Assembly (NCBI RefSeq): GCF_900095865.1
Contig: NZ_FMIZ01000007.1
Location: 124,001 to 188,000, forward strand
Origin: Massilioclostridium coli
GTDB lineage: Bacteria; Bacillota; Clostridia; Oscillospirales; Ruminococcaceae
Length of the DNA stretch: 64,000 bases
Direction of reading: 5' to 3'
Positions 54,045 through 63,370 of the stretch are shown piece after piece (within the stretch, counting starts at the first letter, position 1; each line of letters starts with the position of its first letter). A program made the position numbers and the translations under genes. The notes under the pieces were generated by a model. It searched no databases. It saw nothing but the letters and a program-made list of their open reading frames with translations, and was not told the origin of the DNA.

Positions 54045-55526
54045 TTGAATTATATTGTAGCGCTAGACCAGGGGACAACCAGCTCACGCTGTATTATTTT
54101 TGACAAACAGTTACATGTTGTTGCAATGGCACAGAAGGAGTACCCACAGATCTATCCAAAACCAGGTTGGGTGGAACAGGATCCAACCGATATTTATATT
54201 TCTCAATATAATGTGATGATGGAAGCAATTTTAAAAAGTGGGATTTCTGCGGAAGAAATTGCCGGAATAGGGATTACAAATCAGCGGGAAACTACAATTG
54301 TATGGGATAAAGAAACGGGAAAGCCCATTTATAATGCGATTGTTTGGCAATGCAGAAGGACATCCGAAATCTGTGAAGTTTTAAAGCAAAGGGGATTGGA
54401 AGGCTACATCCAACAAAATACTGGTTTGATTATCGACGCCTATTTTTCTGGAACCAAAATAAAATGGATTTTAGACCATGTGGAAGGTGCGAGGGAAAAA
54501 GCCAGGCAGGGAAAATTACTGTTTGGTACAGTGGATACCTGGCTAGTGTGGAAACTAACCAACGGAAGGGTACATGTGACCGACCATACCAATGCTTCCA
54601 GAACCATGCTGTACAATATTAAAAATTTAGAATGGGATGAAACTTTATTGCAGGCACTGGATATTCCAGCTTGTATGCTGCCTGAGGTTGCTAGCAGCAG
54701 CCAGGTTTATGGCACAACCAATATTAATGGTGTACAAGTCCCCATTAGTGGAATGGCCGGAGACCAGCAGGCTGCTTTATTCGGACAGGCTTGTTTTCAA
54801 AAAGGAGAGGCAAAAAACACCTATGGTACAGGGTGTTTTGCCTTAATGAACATTGGTGAAACCATGGCGGTGAGCAAGCAAGGGCTGATTACTACTTTGG
54901 CAGCTAGTGTAGGAAATCATATTACTTACGCCATGGAAGGTAGTGTCTTTGTAGGTGGTGCGGTTATCCAATGGCTACGGGATGAATTAAAATTACTACA
55001 AAATTCCGCCCAATCCGAGGAAATGGCAGTCAAAGTTTCTGATAACGGTGGTGTTTATGTGGTTCCGGCATTTACTGGAATGGGTGCCCCATATTGGGAT
55101 ATGTATGCCAGGGGAAGTATTTTTGGCTTGACAAGGGGAGCCAATCAAAACCACTTAGTCCGTGCTTGTTTGGAAAGTATTGCGTACCAGACAAAAGACG
55201 TGATTGACGCTATGGCGGCAGATACAGGGATTCCAGTAACTTCCTTAAAGGTGGATGGCGGGGCAAGTGCTAACCAGTTTTTGATGCAGTTCCAATCCGA
55301 TATTTTAGGCGTTCCATTATATCGTCCAGCGATTAGCGAAACGACGGCATTGGGAGCTGCTTATTTGGCAGGGCTTTCCACAGGATTTTGGCATGGCTTC
55401 GATGAAATTCGGGACTGCTGGTCGTTGGGAAATTCCTATGCTCCGCAAATGGACCAGCATCAATCTCGTAAGCTGGTCGCACATTGGCATAAGGCAGTAG
55501 AATGTACTAGAAATTTTATTGTTTAA
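54045..55526 (+). CDS. glpK: Glycerol kinase (TTG start)
   Basis: A 493-residue FGGY kinase that phosphorylates glycerol to glycerol-3-phosphate. [18 protein letters not shown] at the N-terminus, [41 protein letters not shown] and [14 protein letters not shown] are GlpK hallmarks. The TTG at 54045 is chosen because GAGGTG ends 6 bases upstream and family members start [11 protein letters not shown]; the GTG at 54036 lies within the ribosome binding site. A 51-codon small gene follows after 17 bases. No transporter GlpF or GlpO is adjacent. Confidence 0.95.
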   Translation: MNYIVALDQGTTSSRCIIFDKQLHVVAMAQKEYPQIYPKPGWVEQDPTDIYISQYNVMMEAILKSGISAEEIAGIGITNQRETTIVWDKETGKPIYNAIVWQCRRTSEICEVLKQRGLEGYIQQNTGLIIDAYFSGTKIKWILDHVEGAREKARQGKLLFGTVDTWLVWKLTNGRVHVTDHTNASRTMLYNIKNLEWDETLLQALDIPACMLPEVASSSQVYGTTNINGVQVPISGMAGDQQAALFGQACFQKGEAKNTYGTGCFALMNIGETMAVSKQGLITTLAASVGNHITYAMEGSVFVGGAVIQWLRDELKLLQNSAQSEEMAVKVSDNGGVYVVPAFTGMGAPYWDMYARGSIFGLTRGANQNHLVRACLESIAYQTKDVIDAMAADTGIPVTSLKVDGGASANQFLMQFQSDILGVPLYRPAISETTALGAAYLAGLSTGFWHGFDEIRDCWSLGNSYAPQMDQHQSRKLVAHWHKAVECTRNFIV

Positions 55527-55543
55527 GAACAGGAGAATAACAT

Positions 55544-55699
55544 ATGCCTTTTTTAATTGCAGTGATTGCTATTATTGTTTTAGTTGTTTGCGCTTTATTG
55601 TATTTTGTGATACGCAAGGCGGTAAAAGATGGATTTGTAGCAGGATATTGTAAAATACACCGGTTAAACCCCCATCAATTTGACAATGAAGACGACTGA
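55544..55699 (+). CDS. Small single-helix membrane protein, 51 residues
   Basis: Reading MPFLIAVIAIIVLVVCALLY then FVIRKAVKDGFVAGYCKIHRL and ending NEDD. One membrane helix (about 3-24) and a charged cytoplasmic tail. CAGGAG lies 8 bases before the ATG and the stop is TGA at 55697. It follows glpK by 17 bases and is probably co-transcribed. No family recognised. Confidence 0.75.
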   Translation: MPFLIAVIAIIVLVVCALLYFVIRKAVKDGFVAGYCKIHRLNPHQFDNEDD

Positions 55700-55814
55700 A
55701 TTATTTTAATATAAGATAAAAAAATTAATAAATTGTTTTTAGTTTCGTCTAGTTTCTTATGGTACACTAGAAGTAATTAAAAATAATCCTAATATTCCAT
55801 CGAGGTAAATGATC

Positions 55815-56465
55815 ATGTCTGCTAGCTGTAAACCAATGAAACACTATACATTAGGGGAAGAAATCGCCAATGCGGTTTCCCATGGATTAGGGGCGTTACT
55901 TGCCATTGCGGGGTGTGTTGTGCTGATTGTGTTTTCTGCATTAAACCATAGCCCTTTAAAAGTGGTTACTTCCAGTATTTTTGGCGCCAGCTTAATCCTT
56001 ATGTTTGGCATGTCTACGATGTATCACGCACTTAGCAACCAAAAGGCTAAGGCTGTTTTTCGCATTTTTGACCACAATGCCATATTCCTATTAATTGCTG
56101 GTACTTATACTCCTTTGACGTTAGTTGCGTTACGAGGATGGCTTGGATGGACCATCTTTGGAGTAGTATGGGCAGCTACTATTTTGGGGATTGTACTCAA
56201 CTCCATCAATATGGAACGGTTTAAAAAATTTTCTATGGTGTGCTATCTGGTAACAGGTTGGTGCATTATTGTAGCGATTGTTCCTTTGGTACAGCATCTG
56301 GACTTGGTTGACTTGGTCTTTTTATTGGCTGGTGGTGTTGCCTATACGGTGGGGATTTTATTTTACCGTTTAAAATCCATCCAATATATGCACTCTATTT
56401 GGCATCTGTTTGTATTGGCAGGGGCTATTTTCCACTATTTTTGTGTGTTAAACGTTATGCAATAA
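55815..56465 (+). CDS. Hemolysin III / TrhA-family membrane protein
   Basis: A 216-residue protein with seven membrane helices, of the PAQR-like HlyIII family. TLGEEIANAVSHGLGALLAIAG, STMYHALSN, FDHNAIFLLIAGTYTP, and YMHSIWHLFVLAGAIFHYF carry the conserved His and Asp residues that bind zinc in this superfamily. The ATG at 55815 has GAGG 9 bases upstream. The bacterial function is uncertain; membrane energetics has been proposed. A weak promoter (TACACT at 55763) may precede it. Confidence 0.9.
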   Translation: MSASCKPMKHYTLGEEIANAVSHGLGALLAIAGCVVLIVFSALNHSPLKVVTSSIFGASLILMFGMSTMYHALSNQKAKAVFRIFDHNAIFLLIAGTYTPLTLVALRGWLGWTIFGVVWAATILGIVLNSINMERFKKFSMVCYLVTGWCIIVAIVPLVQHLDLVDLVFLLAGGVAYTVGILFYRLKSIQYMHSIWHLFVLAGAIFHYFCVLNVMQ

Positions 56466-56504
56466 TATGATAAAATTACAATAGTATAAAAGGAGTGGGA
56501 CGGA

Positions 56505-56888
56505 ATGAACCGTACAGAGATTAACACAAAAAACGCACCAGAAGCATTGGGACCATATTCCCAGGCAATCCGGATAGGGGATTTGATTTTTACTTCGGGT
56601 CAAATTCCAATTGACCCAATCACCAATACACTGGTTTCCGGAGGAATAGTCGAACAGGCTACCCAGTCTTTGCAGAATCTACAGGCGGTATTAACAGAAG
56701 CCGGAAGTTCTTTATCTGATGCGGTGAAAGTAACGGTGTTTGTAAAAAATATGGATGATTTTGCAAAGTTAAATGAAGTATACGGCAGTTTCTTTACCGA
56801 GCCATATCCAGCACGTTCCTGTGTAGAAGTAGCTCGTCTTCCAAAAGATGTTTTGGTGGAAATTGAAATTGTAGCTTTGGCAAAATAA
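56505..56888 (+). CDS. ridA: RidA-family reactive intermediate deaminase
   Basis: A 127-residue trimeric enzyme that hydrolyses 2-aminoacrylate and related imines made by PLP enzymes. APEALGPYSQAIRIGDLIFTSGQIPIDP at the start and the catalytic arginine in EPYPARSCVEVARLPKDVLVEIEIVA are intact. AAGGAGTGGG precedes the ATG. Confidence 0.94.
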   Translation: MNRTEINTKNAPEALGPYSQAIRIGDLIFTSGQIPIDPITNTLVSGGIVEQATQSLQNLQAVLTEAGSSLSDAVKVTVFVKNMDDFAKLNEVYGSFFTEPYPARSCVEVARLPKDVLVEIEIVALAK

Positions 56889-56891
56889 AAT

Positions 56892-56928
56892 AAAAAACCT
56901 CAGTAGTGATTTACTGAGGTTTTTTTAT
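56892..56928 (+). terminator. Terminator of ridA
   Basis: AAAAAACCTCAGTA / TACTGAGGTTTTTT, 14-bp stem and T run. Confidence 0.9.
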
Positions 56929-57072
56929 ATCATGGTAGCATGGTTTCCAGTTTTATCGGAGATTGGACAGAAGAATTTTTCTGATAAAATTCTCGAACAT
57001 AAAGAAAAGAGAACTTGCTTTTATGGGAAACAGATTTACTTCATTTATGATTTATTTAACAGCAAATTCATT

Positions 57073-57101
57073 TTGCAAGCTATATATACTATTAGTATAA
57101 T
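57073..57101 (+). promoter_or_regulatory. Strong promoter without a following gene
   Basis: TTGCAA (57073-57078), 17-base spacer, TATAAT (57096-57101). The only feature downstream on this strand is the hairpin at 57114-57157. Confidence 0.65.
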
Positions 57102-57107
57102 AACTAT

Positions 57108-57157
57108 TTTATTCTCCTTATCATACTTGTATATGCCAGCATGATAAGGAGTTTTTT
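57108..57157 (+). ncRNA. Possible ~50-nt RNA: promoter-proximal hairpin
   Basis: CTCCTTATCAT (57114-57124) pairs with ATGATAAGGAG (57141-57151), an 11-bp perfect stem, followed by TTTTTT. With the promoter at 57073 this would give a transcript of about 50 bases. The right arm carries AAGGAG, hidden in the stem. No known family. Confidence 0.35.
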
Positions 57158-57322
57158 AAATACCTATTTGTATAATTGTCTACAAATGGGTAGGCCATTG
57201 TTCCAAGGTCAATTTTCTGGTAATAAAAAATTGTTGTTAGTAACTATTTTATTTGCTGTTCTAAGCAAAGGTACTTTACAGAATATTTCTAATTCATATA
57301 GTTTGCAGATTTTTGGAAATAA

Positions 57323-57360
57323 AAACGGGTATCTACTATTTATTTCGTAGATACCCGTTT
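57323..57360 (-). terminator. Terminator of the 54-codon minus-strand gene
   Basis: AAACGGGTATCTAC / GTAGATACCCGTTT, 14-bp perfect stem; on the minus strand it runs into TTTATTT. Confidence 0.8.
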
Positions 57361-57362
57361 GT

Positions 57363-57527
57363 CTATTCTATGATGGTATATACAAAGTTTTCCCATAACA
57401 ATCGGTTACCTTCATCTACTCCAAAAGGGAGCAGAGCCATAGCAACGGTATTTTCTACCCCATCATCTGAAAGCAAAACAGCATAATCACCATTGATTTT
57501 TTGTACGGTATAATAAACAGGTCCCAT
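57363..57527 (-). CDS. Small DUF3006-like protein, 54 residues
   Basis: Reading MGPVYYTVQKINGDYAVLLS then DDGVENTVAMALLPFGVDEG and WENFVYTIIE. The pattern (hydrophobic strand, GDYAVL, acidic stretch, LPFGVDEGN) resembles small DUF3006 proteins of Firmicutes. AGGTGGGG lies 5 bases before the ATG and a perfect terminator lies right after the stop, so it looks like a real gene despite its size. Function unknown. Confidence 0.8.
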   Translation of the reverse strand: MGPVYYTVQKINGDYAVLLSDDGVENTVAMALLPFGVDEGNRLLWENFVYTIIE

Positions 57528-57590
57528 ATTAACCCCACCTTATCCTTGATTTTTAATATAGTATAACATGGGGTAGTAAAAAAAGCAATG

Positions 57591-59165
57591 TTACTGGTTG
57601 TTAATCTCAGCACAGTCCAGAACATTACGGCAAAGGAACGCGATTAACCCTGCCATTAAAATATTCCATACAGTTGAGATTCCCAAGACAACAGCAAAAA
57701 TAGAGATGCCGGTATTTGCTAGGAAAAATCCAACAACCCCTCCTATAGCAAGACCAGGAGCGATAATAATTAACAGTGCAAGGAAGTAGAATCCCAAGAT
57801 AATAAATTTGTTTCCGGTACTGCCCAATAAACGTTCTGTCAGGAAATTTCCCGCAATAAACAGTAATCCAAAGCCAATTCTGGCAAAAATACACACAATC
57901 ACTTCGATAACAGGGAGTTGTACGACAACACCAATGATTGCGAACAGGAGGACTGCCTCAATAATAATTTTTTCAATCCCTTCCAAACATACATAGAATA
58001 GTTTTTTAAATGGACTTTGAGGGACCATATAAACATAGGGCAGCGTCAATTCTCGCACCCAACGCCCTGTATGGGCGGAAAAGAACTGCATATAAACTGA
58101 AAATATAAATATGGCAATAATCTCCTTCATAAAGAATGAGAAAACAATAGTAATGATAAAGAAGATAGTTGTCATGGTGTCAAATAAAAAAACACGGCCA
58201 CGGCGTTTTTCGATTTTATGTTTGAAATAAAATGCGCTGGCTCCCCAACCTTTTGTTAAACCGGACTTTCCTACCTTTACATTTTTCGGAACCACATCCA
58301 TTGTTTTGTTCTCTTTTTTTGCAGTAATCGCGCTAAAAGAAACCTCGGTTGCCTGTAGCACATCCTCATAAAAATCAGAATGAGTCTTTGTTAGGATGAA
58401 TATTAGCAAGGCAACAAAAAGGAGAGTTCCACCAAATCCACATAAAATACTAATGAAGTCACCGGATAAACAACCTACAATCGCAGCTTTGATCCAGCCA
58501 CCTACTGGGAAAAATGCCAGTACAGGAGAATTAACTTGTGCAACGGCAACACCTAAAATATCGTCTGATTCGCTGAGAAGTGGGTAACCAATATAAGCAA
58601 TTGCCAGGACGCCAACGACAATAAAGATAGTTTTCAAAATACGTTTCAGGGTTTCATTTCCACTGGTAAACGAATAAAGGATCATAGCACAGAGCTGACC
58701 ACAGAACATAATAATGGCGTATCCCAATAAAATCAGCAATACTCCTGGTAGTGTAATGCCATAAATCTGATTCAGCCAGGAATACTGAAATAGAATAAAA
58801 AACCCTACAAATAGGGAAGTTCCCATCTGTTTTACCAGCCCATACAGCAAAATCTTTTTGCTGGAAATTGGAGTGGAAAACAATAAATGGACGTCGGCCA
58901 TAGAATAAAAACTTCCTCCAGAACTGAATCCATGCATAGCCGTAAATAAGAAAATAAACAGGTATACCAAAAATATAATGGCGTATAGTTCCGTAATATT
59001 ACGGTGGTCAAGGATTTTTGTAGGGTCAGAGACCATAGTAGAAACTACCATAAGGGCAAACATAGCTACTACAAACAAGACAAGAACCAATTGCCCCGGC
59101 TTTTTTCGTAATTCTTTAATCCAGTTTTTAATTGTGGTAAATAGTAAGTATCTGAGGCTGGTCAT
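57591..59165 (-). CDS. ABC exporter permease
   Basis: A 524-residue integral membrane protein with about twelve hydrophobic helices, of the putative ABC_export family (features: HGFSSGGSFYSMADVHLLFSTPISSKKILLYGLVKQMG near the N-terminus and KKENKTMDVVPKNVKVGKSGLTKGWGASAFYFKHKIEKRRGR before the second half). It overlaps the ATPase gene by four bases (ATGA), so they form one transporter. Substrate unknown. Confidence 0.85.
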   Translation of the reverse strand: MTSLRYLLFTTIKNWIKELRKKPGQLVLVLFVVAMFALMVVSTMVSDPTKILDHRNITELYAIIFLVYLFIFLFTAMHGFSSGGSFYSMADVHLLFSTPISSKKILLYGLVKQMGTSLFVGFFILFQYSWLNQIYGITLPGVLLILLGYAIIMFCGQLCAMILYSFTSGNETLKRILKTIFIVVGVLAIAYIGYPLLSESDDILGVAVAQVNSPVLAFFPVGGWIKAAIVGCLSGDFISILCGFGGTLLFVALLIFILTKTHSDFYEDVLQATEVSFSAITAKKENKTMDVVPKNVKVGKSGLTKGWGASAFYFKHKIEKRRGRVFLFDTMTTIFFIITIVFSFFMKEIIAIFIFSVYMQFFSAHTGRWVRELTLPYVYMVPQSPFKKLFYVCLEGIEKIIIEAVLLFAIIGVVVQLPVIEVIVCIFARIGFGLLFIAGNFLTERLLGSTGNKFIILGFYFLALLIIIAPGLAIGGVVGFFLANTGISIFAVVLGISTVWNILMAGLIAFLCRNVLDCAEINNQ

Positions 59166-59872
59166 TGATGTGCACCTCTTCCTTCCGTAATCGAGAAGAA
59201 CAGGTCTTCCAAGGATTGATCCCCTTCTTCTGTTGGGGTATTGTATTTAGTTGCAGCAAAGCTTCCATTCATCATAATGTGTGCCACATCCCAGTAATCC
59301 TCTACGCTGTCAATCATATGGGTGCTAATTAAAACAGAGCTTCCTTGACGTTTTAATTCCCAGAATACTTCTTTTAATTCTTTGATTGCGTGAGGGTCAA
59401 GCCCAACCATAGGTTCGTCAAAAATAATCACCTTTGGTTTATGCAGCAAGGCACAGCAGATGCTTAGTTTTTGCTGCATCCCTTTGGAGAGCTCTTTTCC
59501 TAACTTTTGGCGTTTATCAGTCAATTCAAACCGCTGTAACAACTGCTCTATATCTTGTTGGTAGTTTTCTAACTGGTAGGCACGGGCGATAAATTCCAAA
59601 TGCTCCTCTACGGTAAGCAAGTCATATACAGCTGGCATTTCTGGAACATAGCCTAGTAGTTTTTTTGCTTGTAATGATTTATTTGGGTAACCACAAATAT
59701 TGATTTCCCCATGAAACCGCAACAATCCAGTAATACATTTAATAATAGTGGATTTACCAGCGCCATTTGGTCCCAGTAAAACCGCAATTTCTCCATCGTT
59801 TACCGAAAAATGGATTTGGTTGTTAGCGATTGTTTTTCCATAAGTTTTTGTTACGTTTTTTACTTCAAACAC
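59162..59872 (-). CDS. ABC transporter ATP-binding protein (GTG start)
   Basis: A 236-residue ATPase. Walker A GPNGAGKST (about 34-42), Q-loop GYVPEMPAVYDLLT, signature LSKGMQQKLSI, Walker B KVIIFDEPMVGLD and switch ISTHMIDS. The GTG at 59872 has GGGAGG on the minus strand 9 bases upstream. It resembles export-type ATPases (CcmA/EcsA-like) and pairs with the permease downstream. Confidence 0.93.
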   Translation of the reverse strand: MFEVKNVTKTYGKTIANNQIHFSVNDGEIAVLLGPNGAGKSTIIKCITGLLRFHGEINICGYPNKSLQAKKLLGYVPEMPAVYDLLTVEEHLEFIARAYQLENYQQDIEQLLQRFELTDKRQKLGKELSKGMQQKLSICCALLHKPKVIIFDEPMVGLDPHAIKELKEVFWELKRQGSSVLISTHMIDSVEDYWDVAHIMMNGSFAATKYNTPTEEGDQSLEDLFFSITEGRGAHQ

Positions 59873-60066
59873 AGAGATAACCTCCCAAAACCTCTATTAT
59901 TGAGGCTTGTATTATTGTATTATGATTCTAGTACAAATATACAATAGGGAAGGTAGTTTGTCAATAGGTTAAAACAATAAATTTTATCTAGTAGCTTGTA
60001 AAATAAAAAATAATAGTAAGGAGAATAAAGTTCATAGCTTTTTTACGGATACTGTTTGTGGATAAC

Positions 60067-60095
60067 TTGTATTTAATTAGTAAAAATAGTATAAT
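60067..60095 (+). promoter_or_regulatory. Promoter of asnB
   Basis: TTGTAT (60067-60072), 17-base spacer, TATAAT (60090-60095). The leader contains the small hairpin AGCCAG-ATT-CTGGCT (60116-60130). Confidence 0.75.
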
Positions 60096-60154
60096 AAGAA
60101 TTAATTTAGTTTTGTAGCCAGATTCTGGCTGAAGTGATATAGGAGGATTTGCCG

Positions 60155-61987
60155 ATGTGTGGCTTTGTAGGTTTTACAAACCGGATTGACAATGCACAAG
60201 AGACATTGAATAAAATGATGGATCGGATTGTCCATCGTGGACCAGATTCTGGTGGTAGCTTTATTGATGATGGAATTGCGTTGGGATTCCGCCGATTGAG
60301 TATTATCGACCTAGAGGGAGGCAGTCAGCCAATCTTTAATGAGGATAAAACAAAAGTATTGCTTTTTAACGGGGAGATTTATAATTATCAGATACTCCGT
60401 GAAAAATTGGTGGCAGCAGGACATCAGTTTACTACCCACACCGACAGTGAAGTTTTGCTTCATTCCTATGAAGAATATGGTAGTTCATTTGTAAAAGAAC
60501 TAAGAGGGATGTTTGCCTTTGTTATTTGGGACCGTGAAAAGCAAGAATTGTTTGGCGCTAGGGATTTCTTTGGCATTAAGCCTTTATACTATTCTCAAAT
60601 GGGAGAAAGTTTTTTGTTTGGTTCCGAAATCAAAAGCTTTTTAGACCATCCCCATTTTCAAAAAGAATTGAATACCACAGCATTGGAAAATTATCTTTCT
60701 TTCCAGTATTCCCCTTGTGCGGAAACCTTTTTTAAAGGGGTTTATAAAATGCCACCAGCCCATTATTTCCTTTATAAAGATGGAAAGATGGAAATGACCC
60801 GTTATTGGATTCCTGATTTTCAGGCGGAAGAAGATAAGGATTTGGACTACTGGGTGGATGAAATTGAAAAGACATTTGATAATTCGGTAGAAGCCCATAA
60901 AATTAGCGATGTAGAAGTAGGATCATTTTTATCCAGCGGGGTAGATTCCAGCTATGTTGCTTGTTCCGCCAATGTGGACAAGACCTTTACAGTAGGCTTT
61001 GATAATGGAGAAAAATACAATGAGATCAGCTATGCTCAGGAATTATCCGAACAAATTCCAGTAAAAAACATCAGCCATGTGATCACAGAAGAAGAGTTTT
61101 GGGGAACTTTCCCAAAAATCCAGTATCATATGGATGAGCCTTTGGCTGACCCAGCTGCTGCGGCACTGTTCTTTGTTTGTAAAGAGGCCTCTAAATACTT
61201 AAAAGTAGTGTTGTCCGGTGAAGGTGCGGATGAAATTTTTGGCGGGTATAATGTATATAAGGAACCCATTGATAAACGCTCCTATGATAAATTGCCATTC
61301 TGGATTCGTCGTGCTATTAGTAAAGTAGCAGGGCTGTTCCCAGCACACCGTGGTTTGAACTTTTTGGTGCGCCGTGGCAAATACCTGGAAGAACGTTTTA
61401 TTGGTAACGCCTATATGTTCACCGAAAAAGAACGGAAAAAGCTGTTAAAAATCCATACGGATGCCCCTTCCCCAGCGGAAGTTTGCCGTCCATTTTATAA
61501 TATTGTCAAGGATAAGGATGAAGTAACAAAAATGCAGTTCTTAGACCTGAACATGTGGATGGTGGGGGATATCCTGTTGAAAGCGGATAAAATGAGCATG
61601 GCAAACAGCTTGGAATTGCGTGTACCATTTTTGGATAAAGAAGTAATGAAGCTAGCGCAGCGGATACCTACCAAATACCGTGTCAATGAAACCAACACTA
61701 AATACGCTATGCGTTTGGCAGCGCTTCGCCGCATGCCAAAAAAATGGGCTGGTAAAAAGAAACTGGGATTCCCAGTACCAACTCGTGTTTGGCTAAAACA
61801 GGATAAATATTATCAACTGGTAAAAGAGAAATTTACTGGAGAAGTTGCCAATACCTATTTTGATACTGACCGTCTGGTAAAATTGCTGGACCAACATAAG
61901 GAAGGAAAAGCGGACAACAGCCGTAAAATCTGGACAGTTTATACCTTCCTGGTATGGTATGACCAATATTTTGCAGAAACAAACTAA
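60155..61987 (+). CDS. asnB: Asparagine synthetase B (glutamine-hydrolysing)
   Basis: A 610-residue amidotransferase. After Met removal the catalytic Cys is residue 1 (MCGFVGFTN); the N-terminal glutaminase domain includes IVHRGPDSGG and FNGEIYNY; the C-terminal synthetase domain has the PP-loop FLSSGVDSSYVA (about 256-267) and GEGADEIFGGYNVYK. The ATG at 60155 lies 8 bases after AGGAGG; the TTG upstream would destroy the catalytic N-terminus. Separate from the ammonia-dependent asnA. Confidence 0.96.
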   Translation: MCGFVGFTNRIDNAQETLNKMMDRIVHRGPDSGGSFIDDGIALGFRRLSIIDLEGGSQPIFNEDKTKVLLFNGEIYNYQILREKLVAAGHQFTTHTDSEVLLHSYEEYGSSFVKELRGMFAFVIWDREKQELFGARDFFGIKPLYYSQMGESFLFGSEIKSFLDHPHFQKELNTTALENYLSFQYSPCAETFFKGVYKMPPAHYFLYKDGKMEMTRYWIPDFQAEEDKDLDYWVDEIEKTFDNSVEAHKISDVEVGSFLSSGVDSSYVACSANVDKTFTVGFDNGEKYNEISYAQELSEQIPVKNISHVITEEEFWGTFPKIQYHMDEPLADPAAAALFFVCKEASKYLKVVLSGEGADEIFGGYNVYKEPIDKRSYDKLPFWIRRAISKVAGLFPAHRGLNFLVRRGKYLEERFIGNAYMFTEKERKKLLKIHTDAPSPAEVCRPFYNIVKDKDEVTKMQFLDLNMWMVGDILLKADKMSMANSLELRVPFLDKEVMKLAQRIPTKYRVNETNTKYAMRLAALRRMPKKWAGKKKLGFPVPTRVWLKQDKYYQLVKEKFTGEVANTYFDTDRLVKLLDQHKEGKADNSRKIWTVYTFLVWYDQYFAETN

Positions 61988-62015
61988 GATTTAAAAAATT
62001 TGATGGAAATAAAAA

Positions 62016-62049
62016 AGATATAGGCTCTCGTATTGGAGAGCCTATATCT
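62016..62049. repeat. Perfect inverted repeat between asnB and mnmM
   Basis: AGATATAGGCTCTC / GAGAGCCTATATCT, 14-bp stem, but no T-tract on the plus strand, and it ends 6 bases before AAGGAG of the next gene. It may be a weak terminator, an RNA processing site or a translational element. Confidence 0.6.
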
Positions 62050-62067
62050 ATAGAAGGAGATTTTTCA

Positions 62068-62637
62068 ATGAATACACGATTGAATGCTTTGGGGATTGCT
62101 CATCAATTTATTATAGAGCATGTAAAGCCAGGGGATTTATGCGTTGACGCGACGATGGGGCGTGGAAACGACACCGCTTTTTTGTGTGAACTGGTGGGGG
62201 AAACCGGAAAAGTAGTTGCTTTTGATGTGCAGCAGGATGCGGTGGAAAGCACCAAATTGTTGTTAGAACAAAAGGGGTTATCCAAACGTGCGGAACTTCA
62301 TCTTGATAGTCATAGTAATATGGCAAATTATCTACAACCAGAAACAGTAAGCTGCATTACTTTTAATTTTGGGTGGCTACCTGGTGGAGACCATAAAATT
62401 TTTACCCAGCCGGAAACCAGTATTGCAGCAATCAATCAGGGGCTGGAATTGTTAAAACCGGATGGAATCATGAGCCTGTGCATTTACTATGGAAAGGATA
62501 CCGGATTTGCGGAAAAGGATGCACTACTTGAATTTCTTCCTACAATTGACAGCCAAAAATATACGGTTATCATTAACAGTTTTGCCAACCGCCCTAACTG
62601 TCCACCAATTCCTGTTATGATCTATAAGCGAACCTGA
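62068..62637 (+). CDS. mnmM: SAM-dependent tRNA methyltransferase, MnmM/YtqB family
   Basis: A 189-residue class I methyltransferase. Motif I DATMGRGNDTAFLCELVG (about 27-44), acidic motif AFDVQQDA, and FNFGWLPGGDH where family members have NLGYLPGGDK; the conserved C-terminal NRPNCPPIPVMIYKR is also present. The Bacillus YtqB homologue methylates aminomethyl-thiouridine in tRNA wobble positions. AAGGAG precedes the ATG. Confidence 0.9.
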   Translation: MNTRLNALGIAHQFIIEHVKPGDLCVDATMGRGNDTAFLCELVGETGKVVAFDVQQDAVESTKLLLEQKGLSKRAELHLDSHSNMANYLQPETVSCITFNFGWLPGGDHKIFTQPETSIAAINQGLELLKPDGIMSLCIYYGKDTGFAEKDALLEFLPTIDSQKYTVIINSFANRPNCPPIPVMIYKRT

Positions 62638-62701
62638 GGTTTAAACTACTGATTTCCGTATATAATAATATTAGATTTAAGGAAGAAAGCGAGGGAACAA
62701 T

Positions 62702-62989
62702 ATGAATTTTAGCATGGAATCCAACCGCATTTATAAATTGGATGAGTCAGGCCGGCTAATTGCGGAGGTAACATTTCCTAGTGTTTCTACCAAAGTAGTG
62801 AATATTAACCACACTTTTGTGGATGAAAGCCTAAAAGGGCAAGGAATAGCGGATAAGTTAATGAAAGCCGTTGTATATGAACTGAGGGAAACTGGAAAGA
62901 AAGCCCGTACCACTTGCCCTTATGCAACCAAATGGTTTGAACGCCATCCAGAAGCCCAGGATGTTTACACAACCAGTTTTTTAGAATAA
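62702..62989 (+). CDS. Small GNAT-family N-acetyltransferase (Gcn5-like, YjdJ type)
   Basis: A 95-residue minimal GNAT fold. INHTFVDESLKGQGIADKLMKAVVYELRETGKKARTTCPYATKWFERHPE has the acetyl-CoA loop (KGQGIADKL) and the CPYATKWFERHPE end typical of PF14542-type proteins. Substrate unknown. Terminator follows at 62993. Confidence 0.88.
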   Translation: MNFSMESNRIYKLDESGRLIAEVTFPSVSTKVVNINHTFVDESLKGQGIADKLMKAVVYELRETGKKARTTCPYATKWFERHPEAQDVYTTSFLE

Positions 62990-62992
62990 TCT

Positions 62993-63023
62993 AAAATCCC
63001 CTGGAAAAACAGGGGATTTTTTG
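62993..63023 (+). terminator. Terminator after the GNAT gene
   Basis: AAAATCCCCTG / CAGGGGATTTT with GAAAAA loop and T run. Confidence 0.9.
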
Positions 63024-63370
63024 TGGTTAAATGCCTTTACTATTTAAGTAAATCTATCAATTTACAACAGTTATGGGGAGGATGCCATATAAAAATGCTT
63101 TGTTGTATAATTAAAACTAAGGTTTGATTTACAAGTTTATTTTGAAAGTTTGGAACAGCTATGGTTTCACAAATAGATAATCCCAATACTTATATTTTGT
63201 TCATTGGTAGTGTTATGATGAAATTAAAAATTAGTAATCTGCTTGTTTGATATAAAAAATAATTTTAATTGTAAAGAAAAACTCTTGACATTTTGTTGGA
63301 AATCAGGTACAATATCGTTTGTAAAGTTTTGAGCTTTACAAATCTGGTCAGAAACCCAGGAGGCGAGCCC
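63024..63370. other. Intergenic region, about 350 bp
   Basis: AT-rich. Contains only the ylxM-ffh promoter at 63285-63313; 63030-63280 shows nothing recognisable. Confidence 0.55.
63285..63313 (+). promoter_or_regulatory. Promoter of ylxM-ffh
   Basis: TTGACA (63285-63290), 17-base spacer, TACAAT (63308-63313). Confidence 0.85.

Larger units (their letters stand above)
56889..57362. other. Intergenic region with short-RNA-like unit
   Basis: Contains the ridA terminator, a complete promoter followed within 50 bases by a terminator hairpin (57073-57157), and the terminator of the convergent 54-codon gene (57323-57360). Two small open frames here (56932-57144, 57141-57350) have no ribosome binding site. 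Confidence 0.6.

Noticed and set aside
56932-57350. Two small plus-strand open frames after ridA
   Set aside because: No ribosome binding sites; they run through terminator hairpins and the promoter-hairpin unit.
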